The translations under genes were made by a program, and so were the position numbers. This document shows positions 18,200 through 26,951 of a stretch of 64,000 nucleotides of DNA, piece by piece (positions within the stretch are counted from its first letter, which is position 1; every line of letters starts with the position of its first letter). The notes beneath the pieces were generated by a model. That model made no database searches and was not told where the DNA came from. It saw only the letters and a program-made list of their open reading frames with translations. This DNA is from Sphingomonas sp. PAMC 26621 (GTDB taxonomy: Bacteria; Pseudomonadota; Alphaproteobacteria; Sphingomonadales; Sphingomonadaceae), in assembly GCF_000251145.1 (NCBI RefSeq), contig NZ_AIDW01000004.1:62001-126000 (forward strand), in the 5' to 3' direction.

Positions 18200-19603
18200 A
18201 TGCGCTATATCAGCACGCGCGGCTCCGCGCCGACCCTCGATTTCCGTGACGTGACCCTCGCCGGGCTGGCGAGCGACGGCGGATTGTACCTCCCCGAAAG
18301 CTGGCCGCAGTTCACGCCGGAGCAGATCACCGGGATGCGCGGCCTCTCCTATGTCGAGACCGCGGTGCAGGTGATGCTGCCGTTCGTCGGCGATGCGCTG
18401 AGCGAGGAAGATCTGCGCGGGTTGTGCACCGAGGCCTATGGCCGGTTCGCGCATGCCGCGGTCGTCCCGCTGGTGCAGCTCGATGCGCAGCACTGGTTGC
18501 TCGAACTGTTCCACGGGCCGACGCTCGCGTTCAAGGACGTCGCGCTGCAACTGCTCGGGCTGCTGTTCGAACGCTTCCTCACGGGCACCAGCCAGCAACT
18601 GACCGTGATCGGCGCGACCTCGGGCGATACCGGGTCGGCGGCAATCGATGCGCTTGCTGGGCGCGCCGGGGTCGACGTGTTCATGCTCCACCCCAAGGGG
18701 CGCGTGTCGGACGTCCAGCGGCGGCAGATGACGACGGTGATCGCGCCCAACATCCACAACATCGCGCTCGAGGATTCGAGCTTCGACGATGCGCAGGCGC
18801 TGGTGAAGGCGATGTTCAACGACGGCGCCTTCTCGGGGAAGTTCGCGCTGTCGGCGGTCAATTCGATCAACTGGGCGCGGCTGATGGCGCAGGTGGTCTA
18901 TTATTTCTACGCCGCGGTCCGGCTGGGAGCGCCCGAGCGGCCGGTCGCCTTTTCGGTCCCGACGGGCAATTTCGGCGACGTGTTCGCGGGCTATGTCGCC
19001 GCCAAGATGGGGTTGCCGGTCGCCAAGCTGATCGTGGCGACCAACGTCAACGACATCCTCGCCCGCGCGCTCTCGACCGGGGATTATTCGAGCCGGAGCG
19101 TGATCCCGACGCCAAGCCCGTCGATGGACATCCAGGTGTCGAGCAATTTCGAGCGGCTGCTGTTCGATCTCGGCGGGCGCGATGGCCATGCGCTGGCGGC
19201 GCAGATGCAGGGGTTCGAGGCGACGCGCGCGATGCAGCTGACCAATACGCAGCGCGACGGCGCGTCCGCGCTGTTCGCGAGCGACAGCGTCGATCTCGAC
19301 GACATGGCACTCGCGATGCGGCGGACGAGCGAGCGCAGCGGGCAGGTGATCGACCCGCATACCGCGATCGGGCTGGCGGCAGCGCATCGCGCCGGGCTCC
19401 CCGCGGACGTGCCGGTGGTAACGCTCGCGACCGCGCATGCCGCCAAGTTCCGCGATGCGGTCGAGCGCGCGACCGGCAAGCGTCCGAGCCTGCCCGCGCG
19501 GATCGGTGACCTGTTCGACCGCGAGGAACGCTATGATAGTTTGCCAGGCACGTTCGCGGCGGTGACAGCGTATATCTCCGAGCGGGCGGTGGCGAAGGCC
19601 TGA
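18200..19603 (+). CDS. thrC: Threonine synthase
   Basis: PLP enzyme that converts O-phosphohomoserine to threonine. 467 residues. The PLP lysine is Lys112 in HGPTLAFKDVALQ. The phosphate-binding loop GATSGDTGSAAIDAL and the motif VPTGNFGDVFAGYVAAKMGLP identify the long (fungal/gammaproteobacterial-like) threonine synthase class. It starts 11 bp after SURF1, and the SURF1-thrC order is common in sphingomonads. It continues into the methyltransferase gene after 3 bp. Confidence 0.96.
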   Translation: MRYISTRGSAPTLDFRDVTLAGLASDGGLYLPESWPQFTPEQITGMRGLSYVETAVQVMLPFVGDALSEEDLRGLCTEAYGRFAHAAVVPLVQLDAQHWLLELFHGPTLAFKDVALQLLGLLFERFLTGTSQQLTVIGATSGDTGSAAIDALAGRAGVDVFMLHPKGRVSDVQRRQMTTVIAPNIHNIALEDSSFDDAQALVKAMFNDGAFSGKFALSAVNSINWARLMAQVVYYFYAAVRLGAPERPVAFSVPTGNFGDVFAGYVAAKMGLPVAKLIVATNVNDILARALSTGDYSSRSVIPTPSPSMDIQVSSNFERLLFDLGGRDGHALAAQMQGFEATRAMQLTNTQRDGASALFASDSVDLDDMALAMRRTSERSGQVIDPHTAIGLAAAHRAGLPADVPVVTLATAHAAKFRDAVERATGKRPSLPARIGDLFDREERYDSLPGTFAAVTAYISERAVAKA

Positions 19604-19606
19604 ACG

Positions 19607-20470
19607 ATGACCCTGACGACTCTGATCACCGAACCCTGGGCCGATTACGGGCTGGTCGACTCCGGCCATGGCCGCAAGCTCGAGCGCTATGGCCGCTTCC
19701 GCTTCATCCGGCCCGAACCGCAGGCGATGTGGGCCCCCGCGTCCGACCGTTGGGAAGCGGACGGCGACTTCATCGGCGCGTCCGACGAGGATGGCGGTGG
19801 CAAGTGGCATTTGTCGAAGGACGTGCCGCGCGGTGGCTGGCACGTGCGCTGGGAGGAACTGCTGTTCCTCGCGCAGAACACGCCGTTCCGGCACCTCGCC
19901 TTCTTCCCCGACATGGCCGCGCAATGGGCGTGGATGCGCGGGCGCGTGGCCGAGGGCGACGAGGTGCTCAACCTGTTCGGCTATACCGGGGTCGGCACGC
20001 TCGCGCTCGCCGCGAAGGGCGCGCGGATGACGCATGTCGATGCCTCGAAGAAGTCGGTCGAGGCGGGCAAGTCCAACGCGTTCCTGTCCGACATGGCGGA
20101 TCGGCCGATCCGCTGGATGGTCGACGATGCCGCCAAGTTCGCCGCGCGCGAGGTGCGGCGCGGGCGGCGCTACGACGGGATCTTCCTCGATCCGCCCAAG
20201 TTCGGGCGCGGGCCGGAGGGCGAGGTGTGGCGGCTGGAGGAGAATTTGCCGGCGCTGATCGCGGATTGCCGCGCGCTGCTCGATGCGGAGAGCAAGTTCC
20301 TGGTGCTGACGGTCTATGCCGTGCGGATGTCGGCGCTCGCGATCGGCGAGCTGGTGCGGCAGGCGCTCGGCGATCTGGGCGGGACGGTCGAGGTCGGCGA
20401 GATGGCGGTGCGCGAGGAAGCGCGCGGGTTGCTGTTGCCGACCGCGATCTTCGTGCGCTGGTCGAAGTAG
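19607..20470 (+). CDS. Class I SAM-dependent (rRNA-type) methyltransferase
   Basis: Predicted RNA methyltransferase of the RlmI/RlmL-like group. 287 residues. The SAM-binding motif is VLNLFGYTGVGTLALAAKGA followed by the acidic VDASKKSVEAG; the catalytic-loop motif is GIFLDPPKFGRGPEG, typical of 23S rRNA m5C/m2G enzymes. The PUA domain of full RlmI is absent, and a short N-terminal beta-rich segment takes its place. Target base unknown. Tightly linked to thrC. Confidence 0.82.
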   Translation: MTLTTLITEPWADYGLVDSGHGRKLERYGRFRFIRPEPQAMWAPASDRWEADGDFIGASDEDGGGKWHLSKDVPRGGWHVRWEELLFLAQNTPFRHLAFFPDMAAQWAWMRGRVAEGDEVLNLFGYTGVGTLALAAKGARMTHVDASKKSVEAGKSNAFLSDMADRPIRWMVDDAAKFAAREVRRGRRYDGIFLDPPKFGRGPEGEVWRLEENLPALIADCRALLDAESKFLVLTVYAVRMSALAIGELVRQALGDLGGTVEVGEMAVREEARGLLLPTAIFVRWSK

Positions 20471-20616
20471 CGGGGACGGGATTGGCGTCGTCACCGCGGC
20501 GGCGCGCCGTCTGCGGACGTTGTCGATGGAGGTCACGCTTCGTGTTTTCGGACGAAGGCGAGACCTCCGCGGAAGGCTCTGTTGCGGTGATGCTCGTCCG
20601 CGCCGCCCCCAACCGT

Positions 20617-20707
20617 CGTCATGCTGAACGTGTTTCAGCATCCAGCCCTCCGCCCGGACAGTCAGCCATTGTGGCGCGGTGGACCCTGAAACGCGTTCAG
20701 GGTGACG
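20617..20707. repeat. 91-bp two-hairpin interspersed element, copy 1
   Basis: Left hairpin ATGCTGAA-N5-TTCAGCAT, right hairpin ACCCTGAA-N5-TTCAGGGT, bounded by CGTCA and TGACG. It lies in the 339 bp gap between the methyltransferase and ydbH genes. The rest of the gap has no convincing gene; a further palindromic fragment (GGCCTTCGCCGGGG) occurs near 20733. Confidence 0.9.
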
Positions 20708-20809
20708 CTGAATGGAGGTTTCGCTGAGGTCTGGCCTTCGCCGGGGTGACGGGGGGGCGTTTGTCCGTCTAAGGTCGTAGCGCAAGGCAATGCGGGTGAC
20801 GAAGACGGC

Positions 20810-23800
20810 GTGACGGACGATATTTCCGAGGAATCGGTTTCGCCCGTGGCAACCGAGCGGGGTCGCGCGCTGTGGCGATGGATCGTGCCCGGCGTCATAC
20901 TGGCCGTCATCGTCGTACTCGCTGCGGTGTGGCTCGCGCGCAAACCGGTGGCGGAGCATTTCATCGATGACGCGCTCCGCGCCGCGCACGTGCCCGCGCG
21001 GTACGAAATCTCGCGGATCGGGCTGCGTACGCAGCGGCTGACCAACGTGCGGATCGGCGATCCGGCGCGGCCCGATCTGGTGGCGGACTGGGTCGAGGTC
21101 GATACCAGCCTGTGGTTCTCCGGCGTCGGCGTGACCGCGATCCGCGCGGGACACGTCGCGATTCGTGCGACGCTGGCGAAGGGCACGGTGTCGTTCGGCG
21201 CGATCGACCGGTTGCTGCCGGCACCGTCGGGCAAGCCGTTCGCGCTGCCCGCGATCCGCGCCGAGATCGGCGACGCGAGAATTGCGCTCGGCACGCCTTA
21301 TGGGCCGGTCGCGCTCGTGGTGGCGGGGAAGGGGCGGCTCGACGACGGGTTCCGCGGAACGCTGGCGGCAAAATCCGCGCTGCTGCAGATCGGCGCGTGC
21401 CGCATCGCTTCGCTGGACGCCGACGTTGCGGTGCGGATCGATGCCGCGCGCCCGAGTCTCGCAGGGCCGGTCGCGATCGATCGCGGCGCGTGCGGCGGAA
21501 CTTCGGTCACGCGCGCGCGCGCCGACCTGTCGGTCGCGCTCGGGCTGACGCTCGATCACTTCAAGGGCAAGGCGTTGCTGGCGGTCGGGGAGGTCGCGGG
21601 CGCTGGCGTGGTGGCGCGGCAGGTCGCGGGGCCGGTGACGTTCGTCGGATCGGCGAGCGACGTTTCGGGGACGCTCGAACTCAATTCGGGCCCGATGACG
21701 ATGACCAATGCCACGATGACCAATGCCGCATCGGGCCAGCGCGCGGCGGCGGGTGGCACCGGGGTTTCGGGGCGCTACCGCTATGCCGATGACGGTTTCG
21801 CGTTCGACGGGCAGGTGCGCGCGGAACGCGGTGTCGTCCCGCCCGCGCTGCTCGCGCGACTGGCGCCGTTGCGGACGGCGGGCGCGGGGACGCCGATCGC
21901 CCCGCTTGCCGCGCGGCTTTCGACCGCTTTGCAGGCCGCCGCGCGGTCGATCGTGGGCGGGGCGGCGGTGTCGGCGATCGTCGATGGCGCGCGCGGGCAG
22001 GTCGTGGTGTCGCGGCTCGATCTCGCCAGCGCGTCGGGCGCGCGCGCGAGCGTTTCGGGCGGGAGCGGGATCGTCTGGCGCTGGCCCGGCGGGCTGCGGA
22101 TCGAAGGCGATGCCGAGGTGCGCGGCGGGGGGCTCCCTGCGATCCGCGCGAAGCTCGCGCAGGCGGCACCCGGCGCGGCGATCGTCGGGACCGCGGTGAT
22201 CGCACCGTATGACGCGTCGGGCGCGCGGCTGGCGCTTGCACCGGTCCGGTTCAGCGCGGGCGGCGGCGGTGCCAGCCGGATCACGACGCGGGTCACGCTC
22301 AGCGGACCGCTTGGCGACGGGCGAGTCGATGATCTCGCGGTGCCGCTGGACGCGACCTGGGGGCGTGGCGGGCTGGTGGTCAATCCGATGTGTTCGGCGG
22401 TGGGGTTCGCGCGGTTGCTGACCAACGGCGTCGACCTGCCGCGCTCGGCGGTGACGGTGTGTCCGCAGGATGGCGCGATGCTGCGGCTGGTCAACGGCAA
22501 GTTCGGCGGCGGCGGGCGGATCGGTGGCGCGCGGCTGGCGGGGGCGCTCGGGTCGTCGCCGCTGACGCTGGCATTGCAGCGCGCCGCCTGGACGCTGGCG
22601 GACGGGCACTTTGCCGCGGGAGGAGTCGCGCTGCGACTTGGCGCGCCGGATCGGGTGACCCGGCTCGACATCGCCGATCTAGGCGGCGCGCTGGCGGGCG
22701 GCGGCGCGGCGGGGCGCTTTGCCGGCGCAGGCGGGCAGATCGGCGCGGTGCCGCTGGTGTTGTCGGGCGCGACTGGCGGGTGGCGGTTCGCGCAAGGGGT
22801 GCTGGGGCTCGACGGGACGATGACGGTCGCGGATGCGGCGGCGGTCGCGCGCTTCCGGCCGCTTGCCGCGCAGGGCGTGACGCTGGCGTTGCAGGCGGGG
22901 CGGATCACGGCGGCGGGCACGCTGGTCGAACCCAGCAGGACCGTCCGGGTGGCGGACGTCACGATCGTCCATGATCTTGCCGCCGGAACGGGCCATGCCG
23001 ATCTGAGCGTACCGGGGATCGTCTTCGGGCCGAAGGTCCAGCCCGAGCTGCTGACCCCGCTGACGCTCGGCGTGGTCGCCGATGTCGTCGGCACGGTCTC
23101 GGGCGCGGGGCATATCCGCTGGACCCCGCAAGGGCTGACGAGCGACGGCGTTTTCCGCACCGCCAACACCGATCTCGCCGCCGCGTTCGGCCCGGTGACG
23201 GGAATCGCGGGCGAGATCCGCTTTACCGACCTGCTCGGGCTTGCCACCGCGCGGGGGCAGGTGGCGACGGTCAAGAGCATCAACCCGGGGATCGCGGTGA
23301 CCGACGGGACGATCCGGTATCAATTGCTGCCGGGCACGCGAATCGCGGTCGAGGAGGGGCGCTGGCCGTTCGCGGGGGGCACGCTGCGGCTCGAGCCGAC
23401 GCTGCTCGACTTCGGATCGCCGCAGGAACGGCGGATGACGTTCCGCGTCACCGGCATGGAGGCGGCGCAATTCCTCCAGCAGTTCGATTTCAAGAACCTC
23501 GATGCGACCGGGGTGTTCGACGGCGTGTTGCCGATGGTGTTCGATTCGACCGGGGGGCGGATCACCGACGGCACGCTGGTCGTGCGGCCGGGCGGCGGGA
23601 CGATCGCCTATGTCGGCGAGATCACGCAGAAGGATGTCGGTTTCTGGGGCAATTACGCGTTCCAGGCGCTGAAATCGCTGCGCTACCGCAACCTGTCGCT
23701 GGTGATGAACGGGCCGCTCGCGGGCGAGATGATCACCGAGGTCAAGTTCGCCGGGATCAGCCAGGGGGCGGGGGCCAAGCGCAACTTCCTGTTCGACCGC

Positions 23801-23989
23801 CTCCAGAAGCTGCCGCTGGCGTTCAATATCCGCGTGCGCGCGCCGTTCCGCCAGCTGATCGATTCGGCGCAGAGCTTCTACGACCCCAAGCGGTTGATCG
23901 AACGCAATCTGCCGAGCCTGCTGCAGGAGCAGGACAAGCAGTCGAAACCCCCCGTTATTCAGCCCCCGGAAAGCAGAATCGTGCCATGA
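20810..23989 (+). CDS. ydbH: YdbH-like AsmA/TamB-class intermembrane lipid transport protein
   Basis: Very long periplasmic protein of 1059 residues anchored by one N-terminal transmembrane helix (about 22-43). The rest is a repetitive, beta-rich chain with many short alternating hydrophobic strands, as in the bridge-like AsmA family, and ends in the conserved DUF748/YdbH C-terminal region (VGEITQKDVGFWGNYAFQAL, NIRVRAPFRQLIDSAQSFYD). In E. coli YdbH, redundant with TamB and YhdP, moves phospholipids to the outer membrane. The start is GTG 20810. The downstream genes are ynbE- and ydbL-like, the same order as in E. coli. Confidence 0.88.
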   Translation: MTDDISEESVSPVATERGRALWRWIVPGVILAVIVVLAAVWLARKPVAEHFIDDALRAAHVPARYEISRIGLRTQRLTNVRIGDPARPDLVADWVEVDTSLWFSGVGVTAIRAGHVAIRATLAKGTVSFGAIDRLLPAPSGKPFALPAIRAEIGDARIALGTPYGPVALVVAGKGRLDDGFRGTLAAKSALLQIGACRIASLDADVAVRIDAARPSLAGPVAIDRGACGGTSVTRARADLSVALGLTLDHFKGKALLAVGEVAGAGVVARQVAGPVTFVGSASDVSGTLELNSGPMTMTNATMTNAASGQRAAAGGTGVSGRYRYADDGFAFDGQVRAERGVVPPALLARLAPLRTAGAGTPIAPLAARLSTALQAAARSIVGGAAVSAIVDGARGQVVVSRLDLASASGARASVSGGSGIVWRWPGGLRIEGDAEVRGGGLPAIRAKLAQAAPGAAIVGTAVIAPYDASGARLALAPVRFSAGGGGASRITTRVTLSGPLGDGRVDDLAVPLDATWGRGGLVVNPMCSAVGFARLLTNGVDLPRSAVTVCPQDGAMLRLVNGKFGGGGRIGGARLAGALGSSPLTLALQRAAWTLADGHFAAGGVALRLGAPDRVTRLDIADLGGALAGGGAAGRFAGAGGQIGAVPLVLSGATGGWRFAQGVLGLDGTMTVADAAAVARFRPLAAQGVTLALQAGRITAAGTLVEPSRTVRVADVTIVHDLAAGTGHADLSVPGIVFGPKVQPELLTPLTLGVVADVVGTVSGAGHIRWTPQGLTSDGVFRTANTDLAAAFGPVTGIAGEIRFTDLLGLATARGQVATVKSINPGIAVTDGTIRYQLLPGTRIAVEEGRWPFAGGTLRLEPTLLDFGSPQERRMTFRVTGMEAAQFLQQFDFKNLDATGVFDGVLPMVFDSTGGRITDGTLVVRPGGGTIAYVGEITQKDVGFWGNYAFQALKSLRYRNLSLVMNGPLAGEMITEVKFAGISQGAGAKRNFLFDRLQKLPLAFNIRVRAPFRQLIDSAQSFYDPKRLIERNLPSLLQEQDKQSKPPVIQPPESRIVP

Positions 23990-24219
23990 GCGAAACAGGA
24001 TTGACGACGGCCATGGGAATACCGAGCACGGCACGCATGAAACATATCGTATCGACCGCGAGTTTGGGTGCCGCGATGGCGCTGGCGGGCTGCGTCAGCA
24101 TCAATGCGCCCGACAAGCCGATCGAGATCAATCTCAACATCAATGTGAAGCAGGAAGTCGTCTACCGGCTCGACAATCAGGCCAAGACGGTGATCCAGTC
24201 CAACCCGGGAATCTTCTGA
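23986..24219 (+). CDS. ynbE: YnbE-family outer-membrane lipoprotein
   Basis: Small lipoprotein. From the internal ATG at 24037 it has a clear signal peptide with lipobox LAGC, then the YnbE core INAPDKPIEINLNINVKQEV and VIQSNPGIF at the C-terminus. The ATG at 23986 overlaps the ydbH stop (ATGA) and would add 17 residues; both starts are possible. In E. coli YnbE binds YdbH at the outer-membrane end of the lipid bridge. Gene order and C-terminal motif support the same role here. Confidence 0.85.
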   Translation: MSETGLTTAMGIPSTARMKHIVSTASLGAAMALAGCVSINAPDKPIEINLNINVKQEVVYRLDNQAKTVIQSNPGIF

Positions 24220-24594
24220 ATGCGTACGTGGAAAATGGCGGCGATGCTCGCCGCGGCAGTGTTGCTCGGGACCGCGGGCGTCGCGCTGGCGCAGGACGAC
24301 TGGAAGGCGGCGCGCGCCGCCGGGCAGATCGGCGAGCAGCCCGACGGCTATCTCGGCGTGGTGGGGGCGTCGACGCCCGCGCTGTCGGCGCTGGTCGCGC
24401 ACGTCAACATCCAGCGCAAGGCGGTCTACACGCGCGAAGCGGCGGCGAGCAACGCGACAGTCGAGGATTTCGCGTTCACCTCGGGGTGCAACCTGATCGC
24501 GAAGACGTCGCCGGGCGACAAGTATCGCGCGCCGGGCGGCGCGTGGATGACGCGTGGGGCGGGGGCTCCGGAGCGGGACTCGCGCTGTTTGTAA
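24220..24594 (+). CDS. ydbL: YdbL-family (DUF1318) periplasmic protein
   Basis: Periplasmic protein of 124 residues with a cleavable signal peptide (ending about residue 24, VALAQ). The DUF1318 core has KAARAAGQIGEQPDGYLGVV, VNIQRKAVYTREAA and CNLIAKTSPGDKYRAPGGAW. Its ATG directly abuts the ynbE stop. YdbL is thought to modulate YdbH-YnbE assembly in E. coli; the same function is inferred from the three-gene order. Confidence 0.87.
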   Translation: MRTWKMAAMLAAAVLLGTAGVALAQDDWKAARAAGQIGEQPDGYLGVVGASTPALSALVAHVNIQRKAVYTREAAASNATVEDFAFTSGCNLIAKTSPGDKYRAPGGAWMTRGAGAPERDSRCL

Positions 24595-24613
24595 CCCGGA
24601 TGATCAACTCCTC

Positions 24614-24684
24614 CCGTTCGGGCTGAGCGAAGTCGAAGCCCCATGCGTAGCGCAAGCCCCTTCGACTTCGCTCAGGGCGAACGG
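24614..24684. repeat. 70-bp hairpin element (TTCGACTTCGCTCAG family), copy 1
   Basis: Inverted repeat running from CCGTTCGGGCTGAGCGAAGT to its near-complement ending in GGCGAACGG, forming one long hairpin with a GC-rich loop. It fills most of the gap between ydbL and the convergent thioredoxin-like gene. Confidence 0.88.
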
Positions 24685-24731
24685 GGGGGGGGCGGAGCGC
24701 GCTCTTACTTTCAGGAGGGGGCGGAGCGCCG

Positions 24732-25301
24732 TTACTTCGCCTCCGCCAGCAGCGCTTTCGCTTCGGCACTCGTCCAGTCCATCCCGCCGGTCGAGCGCCA
24801 CACTTCGTGGCCGGTCGAATCGAACAGGATGCTCATCGGCAGGCTCGCCTCATAGGTGACGCTGAGCGCGACGTTCTTGTCGAGATACGGCTTCAGTCGC
24901 TTGAAGCCGTTCTTGGCGAAATAGGCCTCGATCGTCGGACGGTCCTTGTCCTGGCTGATCGCCGCGACGGTGATGGTCTCCGCCGCCGCATCCAGCGTCG
25001 GCATTTCCTTGACGCACGGGCCGCACCACGTCGCCCACAGGTTGACGAGCACCGGCTTGCCCTTGAACCGCGCGAGCGTCATCGGCTTGCCGTCCGGCCC
25101 CTCGAAGCTCACCGACGGCGCGGGGTCGCCCTTGTGGGTGCGGTCGATCTTCTCGGCCTTTGCCGGGGCGGGCGCGGATGCGACCGGAGTCGCCTCGGCT
25201 TGCCGGTTGCTCGAGACTTGCTTATCGCAACCCGCGACAAGGCCCAGCAGCAGGACCGGGACGATCGCCGAGCGGAACACCAAAATGGTCGAGACTGACA
25301 T
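24732..25301 (-). CDS. TlpA-like thioredoxin-fold lipoprotein
   Basis: Membrane-anchored periplasmic thiol-disulfide oxidoreductase of 189 residues. A lipoprotein signal with lipobox LVAGC (Cys25) is followed by an Ala/Pro linker and a TlpA/redoxin domain with the active site WATWCGPC (Cys93, Cys96) and a cis-Pro loop (SLPMSILFD). It may reduce apocytochromes or copper sites; the target is not visible. Its ATG overlaps the argH ATG on the opposite strand by 2 bp. GTG codons a few residues in could be alternative starts. Confidence 0.87.
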   Translation of the reverse strand: MSVSTILVFRSAIVPVLLLGLVAGCDKQVSSNRQAEATPVASAPAPAKAEKIDRTHKGDPAPSVSFEGPDGKPMTLARFKGKPVLVNLWATWCGPCVKEMPTLDAAAETITVAAISQDKDRPTIEAYFAKNGFKRLKPYLDKNVALSVTYEASLPMSILFDSTGHEVWRSTGGMDWTSAEAKALLAEAK

Positions 25302-26691
25302 GAACGAAACATCCAATGCGATGTGGGGCGGGCGCTTTGCCGAGGGTCCGGCTGCGGTCATGCGATCGATAAATGCCTCGATCCCGTTCGACAAGCGGCT
25401 GTGGCGGCAGGATGTCGCGGGATCCAAGGCGCATGTCGCGATGCTCGGGCAACAGGGCATCGTCTCGCCCGAGGATGCCGCGACGATATCGGCGGGGCTC
25501 GACACGGTCGCGGCGCATTATGCCGAACACGGCGTGACCGAGGACATGGTCCTCGAGGACATCCACATGCAGACCGAGGCGCGGCTCGCCGACGCGATCG
25601 GGCCGGTCGCGGGGCGGCTCCACACCGCGCGCTCGCGCAACGACCAGGTCGCGACCGATTTCAAACTGTGGGTGCGCGACGCGATTGATCAGATCGATGC
25701 GGCGCTCGGCCAGTTCCAGGATGCGCTGCTGACCCGCGCCGAGGAACATGCCGCGAGCGTGATGCCCGGCTTCACGCATCTGCAAAGCGCGCAGCCGGTG
25801 ACGCTCGGGCATCATCTGATGGCGTATCACGAGATGATCGCGCGCGACCGCAGCCGCTTCGCCGATGCGCGGGAGCGGGGCAACCTGTGCCCGCTCGGGT
25901 CGGCGGCGCTGGCGGGGACGGGCTTCCCGATCGACCGGACCATGACCGCGCAGGCGCTCGGGTTCGACGGGCCGACGCGCAATTCGCTCGACGGTGTGTC
26001 GGACCGCGACTTCGCGCTCGATTACCTGACGGCGGCGACGCAATGCTCGCTGCACCTCAGCCGGCTGGCCGAGGAGTTCGTGCTATGGGCGTCGCAGCCG
26101 TTCGGCTTCGTGTCGCTGTCGGACCAATGGTCGACCGGCAGCTCGATCATGCCGCAGAAGCGCAATCCCGACGCCGCTGAACTCGTGCGCGGGCACGCTG
26201 GCCGCATCCTCGGATGCATGACCGCGCTGATGGTGACGATGAAGGGCCTGCCGCTTGCCTATTCCAAGGACATGCAGGACGACAAACCACCCGTGTTCGA
26301 GGCGCACGACCTGCTCGAGCTGTCGATCGCAGCGATGACGGGAATGGTCGCGAGCGCCACTTTCCGGACCGAGCGGATGCGGCAGGTCGCGGAATCGGGG
26401 TTCGCGACCGCGACCGATCTCGCCGACTGGCTGGTGCGCGAGGCGGGCGTGCCGTTCCGCGAGGCGCATCATATCACCGGGCAGGCGGTCAGGCGCGCCG
26501 AGACGCTGGGCGTGATGCTCGATGCGCTCTCGCTCGACGATCTGCGCGCGATCGATGCGCGGATCGACGAACGGGTCTACGGCGTTCTGAGCGTCGACGC
26601 GTCGGTCGCGAGCCGGACCAGCTTCGGCGGGACCGCGCCCGACAATGTGCGCGCGGCCGTCGCGGCGGCGCGGGAAGGATCGCAACGATGA
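25300..26691 (+). CDS. argH: Argininosuccinate lyase
   Basis: Cleaves argininosuccinate to arginine and fumarate. 463 residues, normal length. The fumarase/aspartase superfamily signature [12 protein letters not shown] is at residues 280-291, with [17 protein letters not shown] and [17 protein letters not shown] also intact. Start ATG 25300 gives [13 protein letters not shown]; the ATG at 25321 (MWGGRF) is a reasonable alternative and would remove the overlap with the divergent lipoprotein gene. It overlaps the next gene by 4 bp. Confidence 0.95.
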   Translation: MNETSNAMWGGRFAEGPAAVMRSINASIPFDKRLWRQDVAGSKAHVAMLGQQGIVSPEDAATISAGLDTVAAHYAEHGVTEDMVLEDIHMQTEARLADAIGPVAGRLHTARSRNDQVATDFKLWVRDAIDQIDAALGQFQDALLTRAEEHAASVMPGFTHLQSAQPVTLGHHLMAYHEMIARDRSRFADARERGNLCPLGSAALAGTGFPIDRTMTAQALGFDGPTRNSLDGVSDRDFALDYLTAATQCSLHLSRLAEEFVLWASQPFGFVSLSDQWSTGSSIMPQKRNPDAAELVRGHAGRILGCMTALMVTMKGLPLAYSKDMQDDKPPVFEAHDLLELSIAAMTGMVASATFRTERMRQVAESGFATATDLADWLVREAGVPFREAHHITGQAVRRAETLGVMLDALSLDDLRAIDARIDERVYGVLSVDASVASRTSFGGTAPDNVRAAVAAAREGSQR

Positions 26692-26936
26692 AGCCCCTGC
26701 TGGTTCCCCTCGCTTTGGGTACGGCGTTGCTGCTCGCCGGGTGCGGCGCATCGTCCGCGCTCAAACCCGCGGAAGGCCGGTCGCTCCCGGTCGCGCCTTA
26801 TGGCGCGAAGGCGACCCCGACCCCGGAGGATCTGCTGACCCCGAGCAACCAGGCGCGCCCCGAGCGCAGCGACGAACTGCTCAAGCAATCGCAGGAACGC
26901 CGCGGCGACGAATTCGACCTGCCCCCGCCCAATTGA
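26688..26936 (+). CDS. Small lipoprotein between argH and lysA
   Basis: 82-residue lipoprotein: signal peptide with lipobox LLAGC (Cys19), then a short hydrophilic Pro-rich chain ([26 protein letters not shown] split motif). The start overlaps the argH stop (ATGA). Size and placement beside a lysine-pathway gene recall LptM/YifL, a small lipoprotein found next to dapF in enterobacteria that helps LptD maturation. That match is positional only; no diagnostic motif was seen. Confidence 0.8.
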   Translation: MKPLLVPLALGTALLLAGCGASSALKPAEGRSLPVAPYGAKATPTPEDLLTPSNQARPERSDELLKQSQERRGDEFDLPPPN

Positions 26937-26951
26937 TCGGCTGATTTTCCC

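Noticed and set aside
18185..22609. Leftward open frame of about 1470 codons antisense to thrC, the methyltransferase and ydbH
   Set aside because: Arg/Asp/His-rich composition and no domain; explained as a GC-codon shadow of strong genes on the other strand.
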